Part shown: positions 50,523 to 59,642 of the stretch, in pieces
Position numbering within the stretch: position 1 is the first letter of the stretch
How the letters are laid out: each line of letters opens with the position of its first letter
NCBI RefSeq assembly: GCF_038595055.1
Contig: NZ_CP152002.1
Span: forward strand, 4,198,501 to 4,262,500
DNA: 64,000 nucleotides
Direction of reading: 5' to 3'
Origin: Paenibacillus sp. FSL R7-0345
GTDB taxonomy: Bacteria > Bacillota > Bacilli > Paenibacillales > Paenibacillaceae
Position numbers and translations under genes: made by a program
Notes under the pieces: model-generated
Databases searched by the model: none
Seen by the model: the letters and a program-made list of their open reading frames with translations, nothing else
What the model was told of the DNA's origin: nothing

Positions 50523-51215
50523 TTACAGCTCCAGACTCTCTCCGTATTCAAGCGCCGTACCGGCAATCCCTTCCTTGTTAAGAGATTCAACAAAGCTGGC
50601 CACATCCTGGCGGATCGGCGGGAAGGTGTTATAATGCACCGGCAGCACCTGCTTGGCGTTCAGCCATTTAGCAGCAATCAGCGCATGCTCCGGCCCCATC
50701 GTGAAATGTCCGCCCATCGGAAGAATCGCCAGGTCGATGTTATACAGCTCGCCGAACATTTTCATATCGCTGAACAGCCCGGTGTCGCCGGCATGCAGTA
50801 CGGTTTTACCTTCTGCTTCAATAATGAAGCCCGCAGGCATCCCGCCGTAAACAATCCGCTGCTCATCGTCCAGCGTAATGCCGCTGGTGTGGAAAGCGTG
50901 AATCATCGTAGCCTTGGCAAACCCAAGGTCCACCGTTCCCCCGATGTTCATCCCGATGGTCTGCTTAACCCCCTTCCACCCGATATACGTAGCCAGCTCC
51001 ACAGTCGCAACCACCGGCGCATTATTAGCAATCGCAATCGGCGCAGCATCCAGAATATGATCCGCATGTGCATGGGTCAGCAGCACCGCATCTGTCTTAA
51101 TATCCTCAGGCTTCGTCACCGCAGCCGGGTTACCGCTAATAAAAGGATCGATAATCAGCGACTTGCCGCCTACCTCAAGCTGTACACAGGAATGGCCGTG
51201 AAAAATAATCTTCAT
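50523..51215 (-). CDS. Metal-dependent hydrolase, UPF0173 (metallo-beta-lactamase fold)
   Basis: 230-aa hydrolase of the YtkL/UPF0173 family. The metal motif is HAHADH (H48, H50, D52, H53), followed by HAFHTS, HAGDTGLFSD and PVHYNTFPPI. The substrate is not known for the family. Divergent from the PaaX-type regulator with a 200-bp gap; regulation by it is possible. Confidence 0.9.
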   Translation of the reverse strand: MKIIFHGHSCVQLEVGGKSLIIDPFISGNPAAVTKPEDIKTDAVLLTHAHADHILDAAPIAIANNAPVVATVELATYIGWKGVKQTIGMNIGGTVDLGFAKATMIHAFHTSGITLDDEQRIVYGGMPAGFIIEAEGKTVLHAGDTGLFSDMKMFGELYNIDLAILPMGGHFTMGPEHALIAAKWLNAKQVLPVHYNTFPPIRQDVASFVESLNKEGIAGTALEYGESLEL

Positions 51216-51359
51216 CTCTTATCTCTCCTCATCATCTATTAGGATTATGGACTTACCGTGCAAAAGCATACCGTTTACGTTACAATGACAAATGAGCATG
51301 GACAGGCGCTGCAACAGTTGCGGTTTCCTCTGCTTCCACCGCTCAATATATCTAATTTT

Positions 51360-51394
51360 ATAACGAACGTCTATATTTATAATATATTCGTTAT
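51360..51394. promoter_or_regulatory. Inverted repeat over the promoter of the PaaX-type gene
   Basis: ATAACGAA (51360-51367) and TTCGTTAT (51387-51394) are exact inverted repeats, and a TATAAT (51378-51383) lies between them. This is a likely autoregulatory operator overlapping the -10 region. Confidence 0.55.
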
Positions 51395-51422
51395 CACTAC
51401 CTGTCAAGAGAGGCGTGAGAAC

Positions 51423-52208
51423 GTGCTGTCTGTCGAAAAAACCATGCTCTTCCTGCTGTCCCGCGTGGACCAGATGAGCTCCCAGCAATTTGTCGAAATC
51501 TATGAACAAAGAGGCTACACCTCTACCTATATCCGCAACAGCCTGTCCCGCCTGAAAAAAGAGGGCTACATCGCCTCACCCGCCCGTTCCCTGTACTGCA
51601 TAACCTCTGCCGGACGCGCCTACATCAAGTCCATTAACAGCAAGCCCGCCCGTTATGAACAGCAATGGGATCATACCTGGGATGTGGTCATGCTTGAAGT
51701 GCCGGAGCAGGAGCGCAAGAAACGGGATGCTTTTCGTACGGCTATTCTGCAGCTTGGCTATGGGCTTCTATATAACAGTGTCTACATCTCCCCCTGGAAT
51801 TACCGCCAGGAAGTGACCGAGTATGTTGAGAGCCTGCAGCTCACCGGCAATGTCTCCATTCTGCGCGGCGAGTTTGTGGAAGGAACCATTACCCCGGCCA
51901 AGGCCTGGGACATCTGGCAGCTGGACAAGCTCGAAGCCCTTTACTTAGACAAAAGCGCCTGGATCACCCGGGAGTTTATCCCGCTTGCAGATAAGGCCAT
52001 AAGCAGCGGTGAGGCACTGCCGCTGTTCCTGCTGTTCCTGCAGATCGGCGAAGAAATGAGCGGCCTGATTATGGCCGATCCTTCCCTGCCGGATGAGCTG
52101 CTGCCTGATGGCTGGCCCGGCAAAGCCGTTATCGCCGAGCTCCAGGCCCAGTGGCGCAGGCTGTCTGCAGCGATGCCGCGGGATTCCTTTTATGCACAGT
52201 TTACCTGA
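51423..52208 (+). CDS. PaaX-like transcriptional regulator
   Basis: 261-aa regulator. N-terminal winged helix (KTMLFLLSRVDQMSSQQFVE ... YIRNSLSRLKKEGYI) and PaaX central domain (WDHTWDVVMLEVPEQERKKR, AILQLGYGLLYNSVYISPW), then a helical C-terminal part. The GTG start has GAGAGGCGTGAGAAC upstream; the frame is open for 55 more codons, but they cover the promoter. PaaX proteins repress phenylacetate degradation in Proteobacteria; in Bacillota without paa genes the target is unknown. Confidence 0.85.
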   Translation: MLSVEKTMLFLLSRVDQMSSQQFVEIYEQRGYTSTYIRNSLSRLKKEGYIASPARSLYCITSAGRAYIKSINSKPARYEQQWDHTWDVVMLEVPEQERKKRDAFRTAILQLGYGLLYNSVYISPWNYRQEVTEYVESLQLTGNVSILRGEFVEGTITPAKAWDIWQLDKLEALYLDKSAWITREFIPLADKAISSGEALPLFLLFLQIGEEMSGLIMADPSLPDELLPDGWPGKAVIAELQAQWRRLSAAMPRDSFYAQFT

Positions 52209-52230
52209 GATAGCAGACTCGGTAGGAAAT

Positions 52231-52274
52231 CAAGGGAAAAAGGGGCAGCCCCCTTGCGGGCTGTCCCTTCTGTG
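52231..52274. terminator. Terminator between convergent genes
   Basis: GGGGCAGCCC-CCTTGC-GGGCTGTCCC, with T5 on the minus strand side. Confidence 0.85.
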
Positions 52275-52280
52275 TTTCTA

Positions 52281-54395
52281 TTATACCTGCCGGCCGGTGG
52301 CCAGCAGCTCTTTGACTGCATCAAGGCTGGTAAGCGGGGCCCGGCAGGCAAAATTGCGGCATTCGTAGGCCGTAGCCTGTCCATCCACTGCCGGCTTATC
52401 CTGCAGATGAGGCAGGAGCGTGTGCAGGTCTTCCCCGTCATCGCCTGCATAGTTGACAATCAGCGAGGCATCCGGCAGGTAAGTCTGCTGGACCTGAGCC
52501 AGCATGCTATGCAGCACCGGGTCCTCCAGCTTGCCGGACAGCACCCATTCGCGTCCGCCGGACAGTAGCGCCAGATGTGCCTGCAGGTACATAGAATAAC
52601 CGGGCGGATATTCTCCCGCCGCAGAGGCCAATACTGCCGCAGTCCGCTCGGCTATGGCCTTCAGCTCTACATCCTGCGTAATCACCGACAGCTTGTACAG
52701 CTGCTTGGCTGCAACCGAGTTACCGGACGGCAGCGCCCCGTCATACAGCTCCTTGGAGCGGATCGGCAGCTCTTCCCCGTCTATGCCGGTGAAGAAAAAT
52801 CCCCCGCCTTCCTCGTCGCTGAACAGCGCAAGCAATCCATCCTTCAGCTGCAGCGCCCGGTCCAGATGGATCACTTGGCCTGTAGCTTCGTACAGCTCAG
52901 TCAGGCCCCAGATCAGGAAGGCATAGTCATCCACGTAGGCAAGAATCGCCGCTTCCCCGTCACGGTAACGGGCCAAGAGGCGGCCATCCTCACGCCGGCG
53001 CAGCTGCTCCCAGATGAAATCTGCCGCTGCTGCCGCAGCCTTGGCATACTCCGGCTTTTGCAGCGCTTTTGCACCTTTCGCCAGTGCCGCGATCATCAGG
53101 CCGTTCCAAGCGGTAAGCACCTTGTCATCCTTCAGTGGATGAATCCGCTCCTCGCGGTAAGCGAACAGCTTCTCGCGCCACTCTCCAGTCCGCGTCTTCA
53201 TACCGAGCGGATTCATGCCCATTCGCTCAGCCATGTCCTCCGGCAGACCCTGCAATAGATTTGGAATATTGGCACCTTCAAAGTTACCTTCTGGCGTAAT
53301 ACCATACACATGGCAGTACGAGTGCATATCCTCCAAATCCAGCGCTTCCGCCAGCTCATCGCGGGTGAAAACGTAGAACTTGCCTTCTACACCTTCGGAA
53401 TCAGCATCCTCAGCAGAGTAAAATGCCCCTTCAGGCGAAGTCATATCACGCCGCACATACGTAAAGATCTGCTCGGCAATCTCCGCATACAGCGGCTTCC
53501 CGGTAATCTGGAAAGCTTCCAGATAAGCGATGGCCAGCAGCGCGTTATCGTAGAGCATTTTCTCAAAGTGCGGCACCAGCCACTCCCGGTCCGTAGAGTA
53601 GCGGGAAAATCCAAAACCGATGTGGTCGTAAATCCCGCCGCGGTACATACTGTCCAGCGTCTTCTCCACCATCCGCAGCGCTTCCGGCTGCTGGTAAGTT
53701 TGGCTGTACGCCAGCAGGAACGACAGATTATGCGGCGTCGGGAACTTCGGCGCATTGCCGAACCCGCCGTACTCCTCATCGAACTGGCGCTGGTATAGCT
53801 GGAACGCCTCATGCAGCAACTCTTCGCCAGGCAGCGCTCCGCTACCTTCGCCTGCCTGCTGGGCATTCTTGCAGTCCAGCTCCTGCAGATCTGCGAGCAG
53901 CTCATCGCCGAGCTTGTCCAGCGCATCGCCGTCCTGCTCCCATTTCGTATGGATCTGCTCCAGAATATCCATAAGTCCAATCCGCCCCAGCATCCGCCGT
54001 TTCGGGAAATACGTCCCCGCATAAAACGGCTTCTTGTCCGGCGTCAGCAGCACCGTCAGCGGCCACCCCCCGCTCCCGGTCAGCGCCTGACACACCGACA
54101 TATACAGCCCGTCAATATCCGGCCGTTCCTCGCGGTCGACTTTGATGGCTACGAAGTTGTCGTTGAGGAGCTTGGCTACGTCCTGGTCTTCGAAGGATTC
54201 GCGCTCCATTACGTGACACCAATGGCAGGTGCTATAGCCTACAGATAAAAAGATCGGCTTGTTCTCCGCCTGCGCCTTGACAAAAGCCTCCTCCCCCCAT
54301 GGATACCAATCCACGGGGTTGTGGGCGTGCTGCAATAAGTATGGGGATTTTTCATTTATTAGTCGGTTTGCCTGTTGACCTTCTTTGAGTGCCAT
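52281..54395 (-). CDS. DUF255 thioredoxin-domain protein (YyaL family)
   Basis: 704-aa protein. The N-terminal thioredoxin-like domain holds NPVDWYPWGEEAF and a CxxC motif STCHWCHVM (C57, C60); residues about 200-700 form a large (alpha/alpha) barrel related to N-acylglucosamine 2-epimerases (GGIYDHIGFGFSRYSTDREW, SAEDADSEGVEGKFYV). Usual length. The biochemical role is unsettled (spermatogenesis-associated protein 20 family). Good AAGGAGG seven bases before the ATG. Single gene with a terminator. Confidence 0.93.
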   Translation of the reverse strand: MALKEGQQANRLINEKSPYLLQHAHNPVDWYPWGEEAFVKAQAENKPIFLSVGYSTCHWCHVMERESFEDQDVAKLLNDNFVAIKVDREERPDIDGLYMSVCQALTGSGGWPLTVLLTPDKKPFYAGTYFPKRRMLGRIGLMDILEQIHTKWEQDGDALDKLGDELLADLQELDCKNAQQAGEGSGALPGEELLHEAFQLYQRQFDEEYGGFGNAPKFPTPHNLSFLLAYSQTYQQPEALRMVEKTLDSMYRGGIYDHIGFGFSRYSTDREWLVPHFEKMLYDNALLAIAYLEAFQITGKPLYAEIAEQIFTYVRRDMTSPEGAFYSAEDADSEGVEGKFYVFTRDELAEALDLEDMHSYCHVYGITPEGNFEGANIPNLLQGLPEDMAERMGMNPLGMKTRTGEWREKLFAYREERIHPLKDDKVLTAWNGLMIAALAKGAKALQKPEYAKAAAAAADFIWEQLRRREDGRLLARYRDGEAAILAYVDDYAFLIWGLTELYEATGQVIHLDRALQLKDGLLALFSDEEGGGFFFTGIDGEELPIRSKELYDGALPSGNSVAAKQLYKLSVITQDVELKAIAERTAAVLASAAGEYPPGYSMYLQAHLALLSGGREWVLSGKLEDPVLHSMLAQVQQTYLPDASLIVNYAGDDGEDLHTLLPHLQDKPAVDGQATAYECRNFACRAPLTSLDAVKELLATGRQV

Positions 54396-54514
54396 AAATG
54401 TAGCCTCCTTGTGCTAAATATGCCATTGTTAGTATTACCCGTTGGGAGACTATAAGACACTAATGGTAAAATGATCCGCGAAGATAAAACATATTCTCAG
54501 CAGCGCCAGGGCTT

Positions 54515-55072
54515 TTAAGCATCAAAACTTCCTTTATCATAATCTTTATCAGGTTTTGGAAGATCGCGGAACGGATTCAGCTTCTCAAGCAATTTCTCCC
54601 GTTTCTTGCGAACCTTTTCACTTATTGGTGGAAGATTGGTGGAGGACAAATTCCTGCTGAGTTGTATACTCGCTGTACGGGCAAGTGCGTCAGGCCAGCC
54701 AGCACACCAAACATCTGATGAAGCTTCCGCCTCATATGCGTCACGAATGGCATTGATATCCTTAATAGGGGTTCTGCATAGCTCATTGATTAACGCGCTC
54801 ACATGGCGTGGAATCGCAGTCTTTACGCCAAGATCAATCGGATCACACTTAAAAATATCCCCATTTTCTTCATAAATCTCAGTGACGAGAATACCATAAG
54901 TGTCGATGTTTACATAATCACTGACAAACTTCCCCTTATATGTGGTACGAGCAAAGTAATCCCGCTTAACGTTATACATTGAAAGTTCAAACAATATTTT
55001 TACATTCTCACCTTTAATCGTCTTAAAAGCAGTAAAAGGACATACTTTAACAAATATAATCTTTTTGTCCAA
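54515..55072 (-). CDS. 185-aa hypothetical protein
   Basis: Starts at TTG with AAAAGGAGAAAAG upstream. Alpha/beta-like soluble protein with no membrane segment: KIIFVKVCPFTAFKTIKG at the N terminus, RDAYEAEASSDVWCAG in the middle, and a basic tail EKVRKKREKLLEKLNPFRD. Not recognised. It marks the left edge of an AT-rich accessory stretch that runs to about 61.5 kb. Confidence 0.7.
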   Translation of the reverse strand: MDKKIIFVKVCPFTAFKTIKGENVKILFELSMYNVKRDYFARTTYKGKFVSDYVNIDTYGILVTEIYEENGDIFKCDPIDLGVKTAIPRHVSALINELCRTPIKDINAIRDAYEAEASSDVWCAGWPDALARTASIQLSRNLSSTNLPPISEKVRKKREKLLEKLNPFRDLPKPDKDYDKGSFDA

Positions 55073-55171
55073 GGTTCTTTTCTCCTTTTATATTATATAG
55101 ACCAGGGGAAAGCGTACCTTAATTTTAATGCACAGTCTTATACACAAGTCCTGTCCGTATGCTGTAACCCC

Positions 55172-55492
55172 CTATAAAATAAATATAATTGCAATCATCA
55201 TATATGAATACCGAATATTCTTTTTTAACAATATGTATACAAGGCCATAAAGAATCGACATAAGGAAAGCATAGACACCTGTTTGACCTCCCTGGAGTAA
55301 AATATGTATGAGCCCCCATGTGAGCGCTAGAAAAATCCCTCCATAAGGCAGACTGCCTCTTTTTATGAGCGTTTCACCAAACTTTTGTCCAAAAGCAATT
55401 GTTAGCAGGATCAAGGCAGCTTCAAACATATAATAGACATTTTGAAAAACGAATTCAACGATACCATTATATTCTTGAACTGGCTTACGCAT
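55172..55492 (-). pseudogene. N-terminally truncated CPBP-like membrane protein
   Basis: The last ~107 residues of a membrane protein. FGQKFGETLIKRGSLPYGGIF then LALTWGLIHILLQGG and GVYAFLMSILYGLVYILL look like the second half of a CPBP (CAAX protease/bacteriocin-processing) family protein. The open frame continues upstream through the terminator 55554-55606 and into the next gene's end, so the true 5' part is missing. There is no ribosome site at any ATG. Remnant most likely. Confidence 0.6.
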
Positions 55493-55553
55493 TGATAGTA
55501 CAACAAAAAAGATACAAGGTAAGATTATTGGGTCTTTTTCCGTCCTTATGCTG

Positions 55554-55606
55554 AATAAACAAAAAGTTGGCTGCATAACACAGCCAACTTTTTGTTTATT
55601 ATTTTT
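55554..55606. terminator. Bidirectional terminator
   Basis: AAACAAAAAGTTGGCTG-CATAACA-CAGCCAACTTTTTGTTT, just after the 243-aa gene. Confidence 0.92.
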
Positions 55607-55613
55607 TTTAGTC

Positions 55614-56345
55614 CTATTTAACATAATCCTCAAAAGCAATCTTATACTCAGAGTAGTTCTCAGGATTGTTTTTCTCAAATATTTTCAGAATAGCCGGTTC
55701 CCGAAAATCTATAGCATCTACTGAAAAGTAGATACTCTTGATATCTCCATCCTCATTATTGTCAGTCTTATAGGATTCTATTATTTCACCCTCCTGAGTC
55801 AGTTCCGTGGCTAACAAATTTGCTGATCCATTGGGCAGATAAGCAGAAAATGTAAGGTAATCATAGTTAATAAAACTCGAAACTTCTTCAATAGTTGATG
55901 TTCTATCATACTTCGCGTATTGGTTACTTGAATATATTGCCACGTATCTGTAAGGTGTGTCGATAAAAATATCCATGTATTCGAACATACTATCGTTGCT
56001 GGTTGAAGTTACTAAGGGTAGCATAAAATCTTCACCAAAATAACCCACATCTTTTTTTCCGTCATTGATCGCCTCAAGGATTTTATCATCTGTCAAACTA
56101 TAGATATATCCGAAACCGGATTGTTCTGCTTGCACATTTTTTCCAGCCGTTTCGTTTGTTATATTTGAGCCGTATGTATTCTCTTCTTCTATAATATCTT
56201 CACTTTCAGGGATCTCTGCTAACTGATTGTCGCTTATTCGGGTACTCCCTTTTTCCACTAACTCATATTTAGTTAATCCATAAAATAACACAATATTTAT
56301 AACTAAAGAAACTGATAATAAAACAAATAGGATTTTAACCTTCAT
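55614..56345 (-). CDS. 243-aa membrane-anchored hypothetical protein
   Basis: One N-terminal hydrophobic helix (KILFVLLSVSLVINIVLFYG) without a lipobox, then an acidic, Asn/Glu-rich spacer and a folded extracellular region (from about 75) with many Tyr and Asp residues (YMDIFIDTPYRYVAIYSS). GGGTGGGG precedes the ATG. Family not recognised. AT-rich, single gene. Confidence 0.7.
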   Translation of the reverse strand: MKVKILFVLLSVSLVINIVLFYGLTKYELVEKGSTRISDNQLAEIPESEDIIEEENTYGSNITNETAGKNVQAEQSGFGYIYSLTDDKILEAINDGKKDVGYFGEDFMLPLVTSTSNDSMFEYMDIFIDTPYRYVAIYSSNQYAKYDRTSTIEEVSSFINYDYLTFSAYLPNGSANLLATELTQEGEIIESYKTDNNEDGDIKSIYFSVDAIDFREPAILKIFEKNNPENYSEYKIAFEDYVK

Positions 56346-56522
56346 TACTACTGCCCCACCCTTTGTCTACTTATGAAATCGTATAGTGCTAAAAATGCCT
56401 CTCCTTTCCGCCACAATGCAATAACCGTACCATATTATTGTTTCTCTGTCACACCAAAAGAGAGCTCCTCTTGCGCTCCCCGCCATTACTTGTCCAAAAG
56501 GAATTTTTGAAATTGAATCCGT

Positions 56523-56574
56523 TAAAAACATATAACGACCAATATACCCTATTTAGGTAACAGGTCGTTATATG
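56523..56574 (-). terminator. Terminator of the patatin-like gene
   Basis: ATATAACGACC and GGTCGTTATAT are a perfect 11-bp stem with an inner TACC/GGTA pair and a T run on the minus-strand 3' side. The rest of 56346-56522 shows no gene. Confidence 0.85.
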
Positions 56575-56598
56575 GGGAGCAAAATGACAATAGTCAAA

Positions 56599-57615
56599 TT
56601 AGATTGGACGATTCAACCAATCAACTTCAGGGTTGTTAAAGAGTTCAAAATATTTCAATGTATTCTCTCTTCCGGATTTAATCAAACCTTCTTTTTGATC
56701 GGAAGTTATACTGAAGTTGGTTGAAGAGATCTCATTAGAATCAATGAAGACAGTGCGAGCTTTATCGTCACTATTTAGGCTTATATTTTGCTGAAAATCT
56801 AAAATCGTCCCAACTAAGTTTTTTGTAAACTCATACATATTACTAATATCATGCTCTTTAGGCGGTATTGCTCCAGATAGTACATCTTTTAAAATTTTTG
56901 AATCCACTCTAAATCCAAGAGTTTCCATGTTAAAAGAACCTTTCCCTTTTATATCGCTACGTTCCAGATAATATTCCTTATTAAGTCCATTCTCTGGCTT
57001 ACTCAGATATTTTTCAAGATCAAAGAGTCTTATCGGGTAATTCATTAATATCCCGCCATCTGCATAAATATTCCCTCCGTACTTTACTGCCTCGAAAAAT
57101 AAAGGTATTGACATTGAAATTCGTACAGCATCTGCTACTCGCATATCAGGTGTTTCCTCGTGAGAAAAAGTTTTGGAAAAGTGAGTTGACAAGTTAGTCC
57201 CTACGAAGTAAAGGTCTTTGAATTTCCTAGTAACCTTCAATTTTTGTATGTCTGCAAATGTGGAATCTCGACTTCCGGTTTTTTCAAATATTTTTTCTTC
57301 AATCCAATGCAATATTGTATCTCCCTTAAACCAACCGTAAGTATGCAAAAATCTCGCAGTATTAAGCGTAAACAATAAATCGTCATCCATGAACTTTTTC
57401 AAATCCATTCTTTTCAATTCATCTCTTATATTATCAAATGAGTAATTTAATCCGACAAGTAACGCCACAATGGCTCCTGCTGAGGTTCCTCCTACTCGTT
57501 CAATCTTAGGCAAGATATTATAGTTATTATTGGTTAGCACTTCTATAACACCTATATACGCAACCCCTAAAACTCCGCCACCCTCAAAGACTAAATTTTT
57601 AAAATTGTACACCAT
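56599..57615 (-). CDS. Patatin-like phospholipase
   Basis: 338-aa cytosolic lipid acyl hydrolase. The oxyanion loop is EGGGVLGVAYIG, the nucleophile Ser45 lies in GGTSAGAIVAL, and the catalytic Asp is in YADGGILMNYP; all three elements of the Ser-Asp dyad are intact. The C-terminal 130 residues are family-specific. The ATG with AGGAGG ten bases upstream was used. It is AT-rich and lies among orphan genes. Patatin-like proteins serve lipid turnover, but some act as effectors of anti-phage systems; no sensor gene sits beside this one. Confidence 0.9.
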   Translation of the reverse strand: MVYNFKNLVFEGGGVLGVAYIGVIEVLTNNNYNILPKIERVGGTSAGAIVALLVGLNYSFDNIRDELKRMDLKKFMDDDLLFTLNTARFLHTYGWFKGDTILHWIEEKIFEKTGSRDSTFADIQKLKVTRKFKDLYFVGTNLSTHFSKTFSHEETPDMRVADAVRISMSIPLFFEAVKYGGNIYADGGILMNYPIRLFDLEKYLSKPENGLNKEYYLERSDIKGKGSFNMETLGFRVDSKILKDVLSGAIPPKEHDISNMYEFTKNLVGTILDFQQNISLNSDDKARTVFIDSNEISSTNFSITSDQKEGLIKSGRENTLKYFELFNNPEVDWLNRPI

Positions 57616-57995
57616 TTGCAATAAGCCTCCTGTTATTTAATTTGCAGAGTTGCATTCCAATGTTGATTTTTGTTATTTCTAATTTAACCGTTGATAAAAT
57701 TTATATGCTTTTAGTTATAATTTCCTAAATTTGTTAACAAATGAATAAAACAAAAACCGAAGCGAAAGATTCGCCCCAGTTCTCAGAATCATGTATCACG
57801 GCTACACTCTTTTCTTATTCCCTCCCGCTCCTCCCTCCGCAAATCATTCAATGCATTCTCAAAAGAATACGGGAACTTAGCCCGGAGTCTCGACAGCTTC
57901 TCCATCTCCCCATGATATGCTTGCTCTGGAGGTGCTTCAGATGTATCAACGTATCCCCGGCTTATCCTAAGAATTAAACAAACTGGGTGATCTCT
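57616..57995. other. 380-bp stretch without a convincing gene
   Basis: An 86-codon minus-strand frame ending ALNDLRREEREGIRKECSRDT looks protein-like in its last 40 residues, but it has no usable start and overlaps the Xre gene. It may be a gene remnant. The promoter of the patatin gene must lie at the left end. Confidence 0.4.
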
Positions 57996-58202
57996 ATGTA
58001 CAATAGAATCCGCAATCTGCGCGAAGACAAGGACCTGACGCAACAGCAAATGGCCGAGCTTTTACATATTACACAAGCCACTTATTTCCGCTACGAAAAT
58101 GGGAATCTGGATGTGCCAAGTGCTGTTCTCATTACTCTCGCCAATTTCCATAAGGAAAGCATCGAATTCTTCTTTCTTAGATCCAACATTCATACATTAT
58201 AG
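57996..58202 (+). CDS. Small Xre-type transcriptional regulator
   Basis: 68-aa protein with a complete helix-turn-helix: IRNLREDKDLTQQQMAELLH then ITQATYFRYENGNLDVPS. The ATG is preceded by GGGTGATCTCT, a weak site. The last ten residues (FFFLRSNIHTL) differ from the usual end of such proteins, and the DNA right after the stop matches part of another gene of the window (see 58204-58250), so the 3' end may have been altered by recombination. Confidence 0.75.
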   Translation: MYNRIRNLREDKDLTQQQMAELLHITQATYFRYENGNLDVPSAVLITLANFHKESIEFFFLRSNIHTL

Positions 58203-58203
58203 T

Positions 58204-58250
58204 GGCAGCCCTACATCAATAGCTCCAGACACTTTTTTAACTATTCTACT
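58204..58250 (-). pseudogene. Remnant of a paralogue of the 125-aa gene at 59951-60328
   Basis: On the minus strand the DNA reads RIVKKVSGAIDVGL, matching RTVKKMPGAVDVGP of the intact gene at 59951-60328, in about 45 bp of clear nucleotide similarity (CTACATCAA-AGCTCC ... TTTTTTAAC). No frame extends to either side. Confidence 0.55.
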
Positions 58251-58371
58251 CAGATCAGTTCATTACAAGAATATCTCTATTTCCATTTTATTGTATTATA
58301 TTGTTTAATTTTAGGAGATTTAGTTTAATTTTAACTTGTCGCGACAAACACTAATTCATGGAGGCTGCTCA

Positions 58372-59574
58372 ATGAAACTAATTAAAGTAATTTTATGTTT
58401 TGCATTACTGCTAATTTTTCTCCCTTTAAGTTCTGCTCCGGCAAACGCTGCCACCGAAGAAAACACCCTAACCTTTGATCTTGGAACAGATGAAGGAACT
58501 GCTTCTTTGGATAGCTTATCAATTGATGAATTCCAGTCATTTATTGATCAACCAGGAAATACGATATTAATTACAGGGAATGACATTGATAAAGTTTCGT
58601 TGTATGAAAAGTTTTTAAAAGCATTAAAATTACCTCTTTTCTTAGATGATGATGAATTTGTCGAAGCTAATCCAGATATTGATTTTAATAATAATAATGA
58701 AACACCGACTTCGATAGATGGTTTTGAAAATGTACTTGTGTCTACAAAAACCACTTCAATAGCCATCTACAACGCCAACGGTAAAATTGTTGTATTGCAA
58801 AATGATGAGCCAATAAATGAGTCATTTAATAAATCAGATACAGAAATAAATAGTTTAAGTGCAAATATGGGAAATACTTTGCCTGAATTATTGAATGACT
58901 TTAAATCAGACATGGATGCAAAATATTCTGGAGTTGCTGCCAGAAGCGTTACACAGGGAAACATTCTTACAAGTATTAGAAAAACACTTACCACCAATGG
59001 AAGTTACACTGCAATTGGTGGTGCCACGGTTAATTATGTAGCAGGTACAGCAGTTACGGATTATATTTTATACGCTAATACTGCGGGAACTCACTTTTAT
59101 GTGCTTGCAGATTCTCAAATATCCCCCGCAGGGGTAGCTAGTGCTAATGATGCAGTTTGGACCACTGGCTATAAATCCAATATCAGAACAAATTCCAGTA
59201 CGAATTCTCTGATTAGTTGGTCTCCAAACACCAACTCATTGCAACTGGATACCAATAGCACATATACCGTTGGAGCATCAGCTTCAGCCACAGGAATAGC
59301 TCTTAGCTTTAGCTACTCTTGGAAGGGTGCTCCTTCAACAACAATGCAGTCTGTAGGGGATAAAGTAACTGGTCTGACCACTGAGTATGTTTATAAGACC
59401 AATGGCAAGGCTCTTGCCACTGATAAATTCACAATCGGTCATGGCGCTTTGATTCAAGCTACAAATCGCGTGCTCTCATTCTCGGCAAGCCATCAATTTA
59501 GAAATGAGGTTGTTTACACTTCTGGAACAACATGGTACTCTACAAATGCAACAAACTTATCTTATAGTTTCTAA
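58372..59574 (+). CDS. Secreted 400-aa protein of unknown family
   Basis: Signal peptide (MKLIKVILCFALLLIFLPLS ... ANA, cleavage near residue 26) and no membrane anchor. The first half is acidic and Asn/Asp-rich, with a DDDEFVEANPDIDFNNNNE patch. The second half (from about 210) is Ser/Thr/Asn-rich and predicted beta (YTVGASASATGIALSFSYSW, FTIGHGALIQATNRVLSFSA), ending in aromatic YSF. GGAGG lies eight bases before the ATG. No cysteine in the mature chain was noticed. Beta-rich secreted toxin or surface protein are possible; neither is proven. Confidence 0.75.
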   Translation: MKLIKVILCFALLLIFLPLSSAPANAATEENTLTFDLGTDEGTASLDSLSIDEFQSFIDQPGNTILITGNDIDKVSLYEKFLKALKLPLFLDDDEFVEANPDIDFNNNNETPTSIDGFENVLVSTKTTSIAIYNANGKIVVLQNDEPINESFNKSDTEINSLSANMGNTLPELLNDFKSDMDAKYSGVAARSVTQGNILTSIRKTLTTNGSYTAIGGATVNYVAGTAVTDYILYANTAGTHFYVLADSQISPAGVASANDAVWTTGYKSNIRTNSSTNSLISWSPNTNSLQLDTNSTYTVGASASATGIALSFSYSWKGAPSTTMQSVGDKVTGLTTEYVYKTNGKALATDKFTIGHGALIQATNRVLSFSASHQFRNEVVYTSGTTWYSTNATNLSYSF

Positions 59575-59583
59575 TTAGACTAA

Positions 59584-59624
59584 CTTTTCACCAAAGAGAT
59601 GGAGTTTTCTCTTTGGTGAAAAGT
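59584..59624 (+). terminator. Long hairpin after the secreted-protein gene
   Basis: CTTTTCACCAAAGAGA and TCTCTTTGGTGAAAAG are exact complements (16 bp) with a 7-nt loop, but no T run follows. It may stabilise the upstream mRNA while letting some transcription reach the next gene. Confidence 0.7.
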
Positions 59625-59642
59625 AATTCCAGGAGGATGATT

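Noticed and set aside
57789..58049. Minus-strand 86-codon frame ending RREEREGIRKECSRDT
   Set aside because: Last part looks protein-like, but the 5' part is antisense to the Xre gene and no ribosome site exists; noted only as possible debris.
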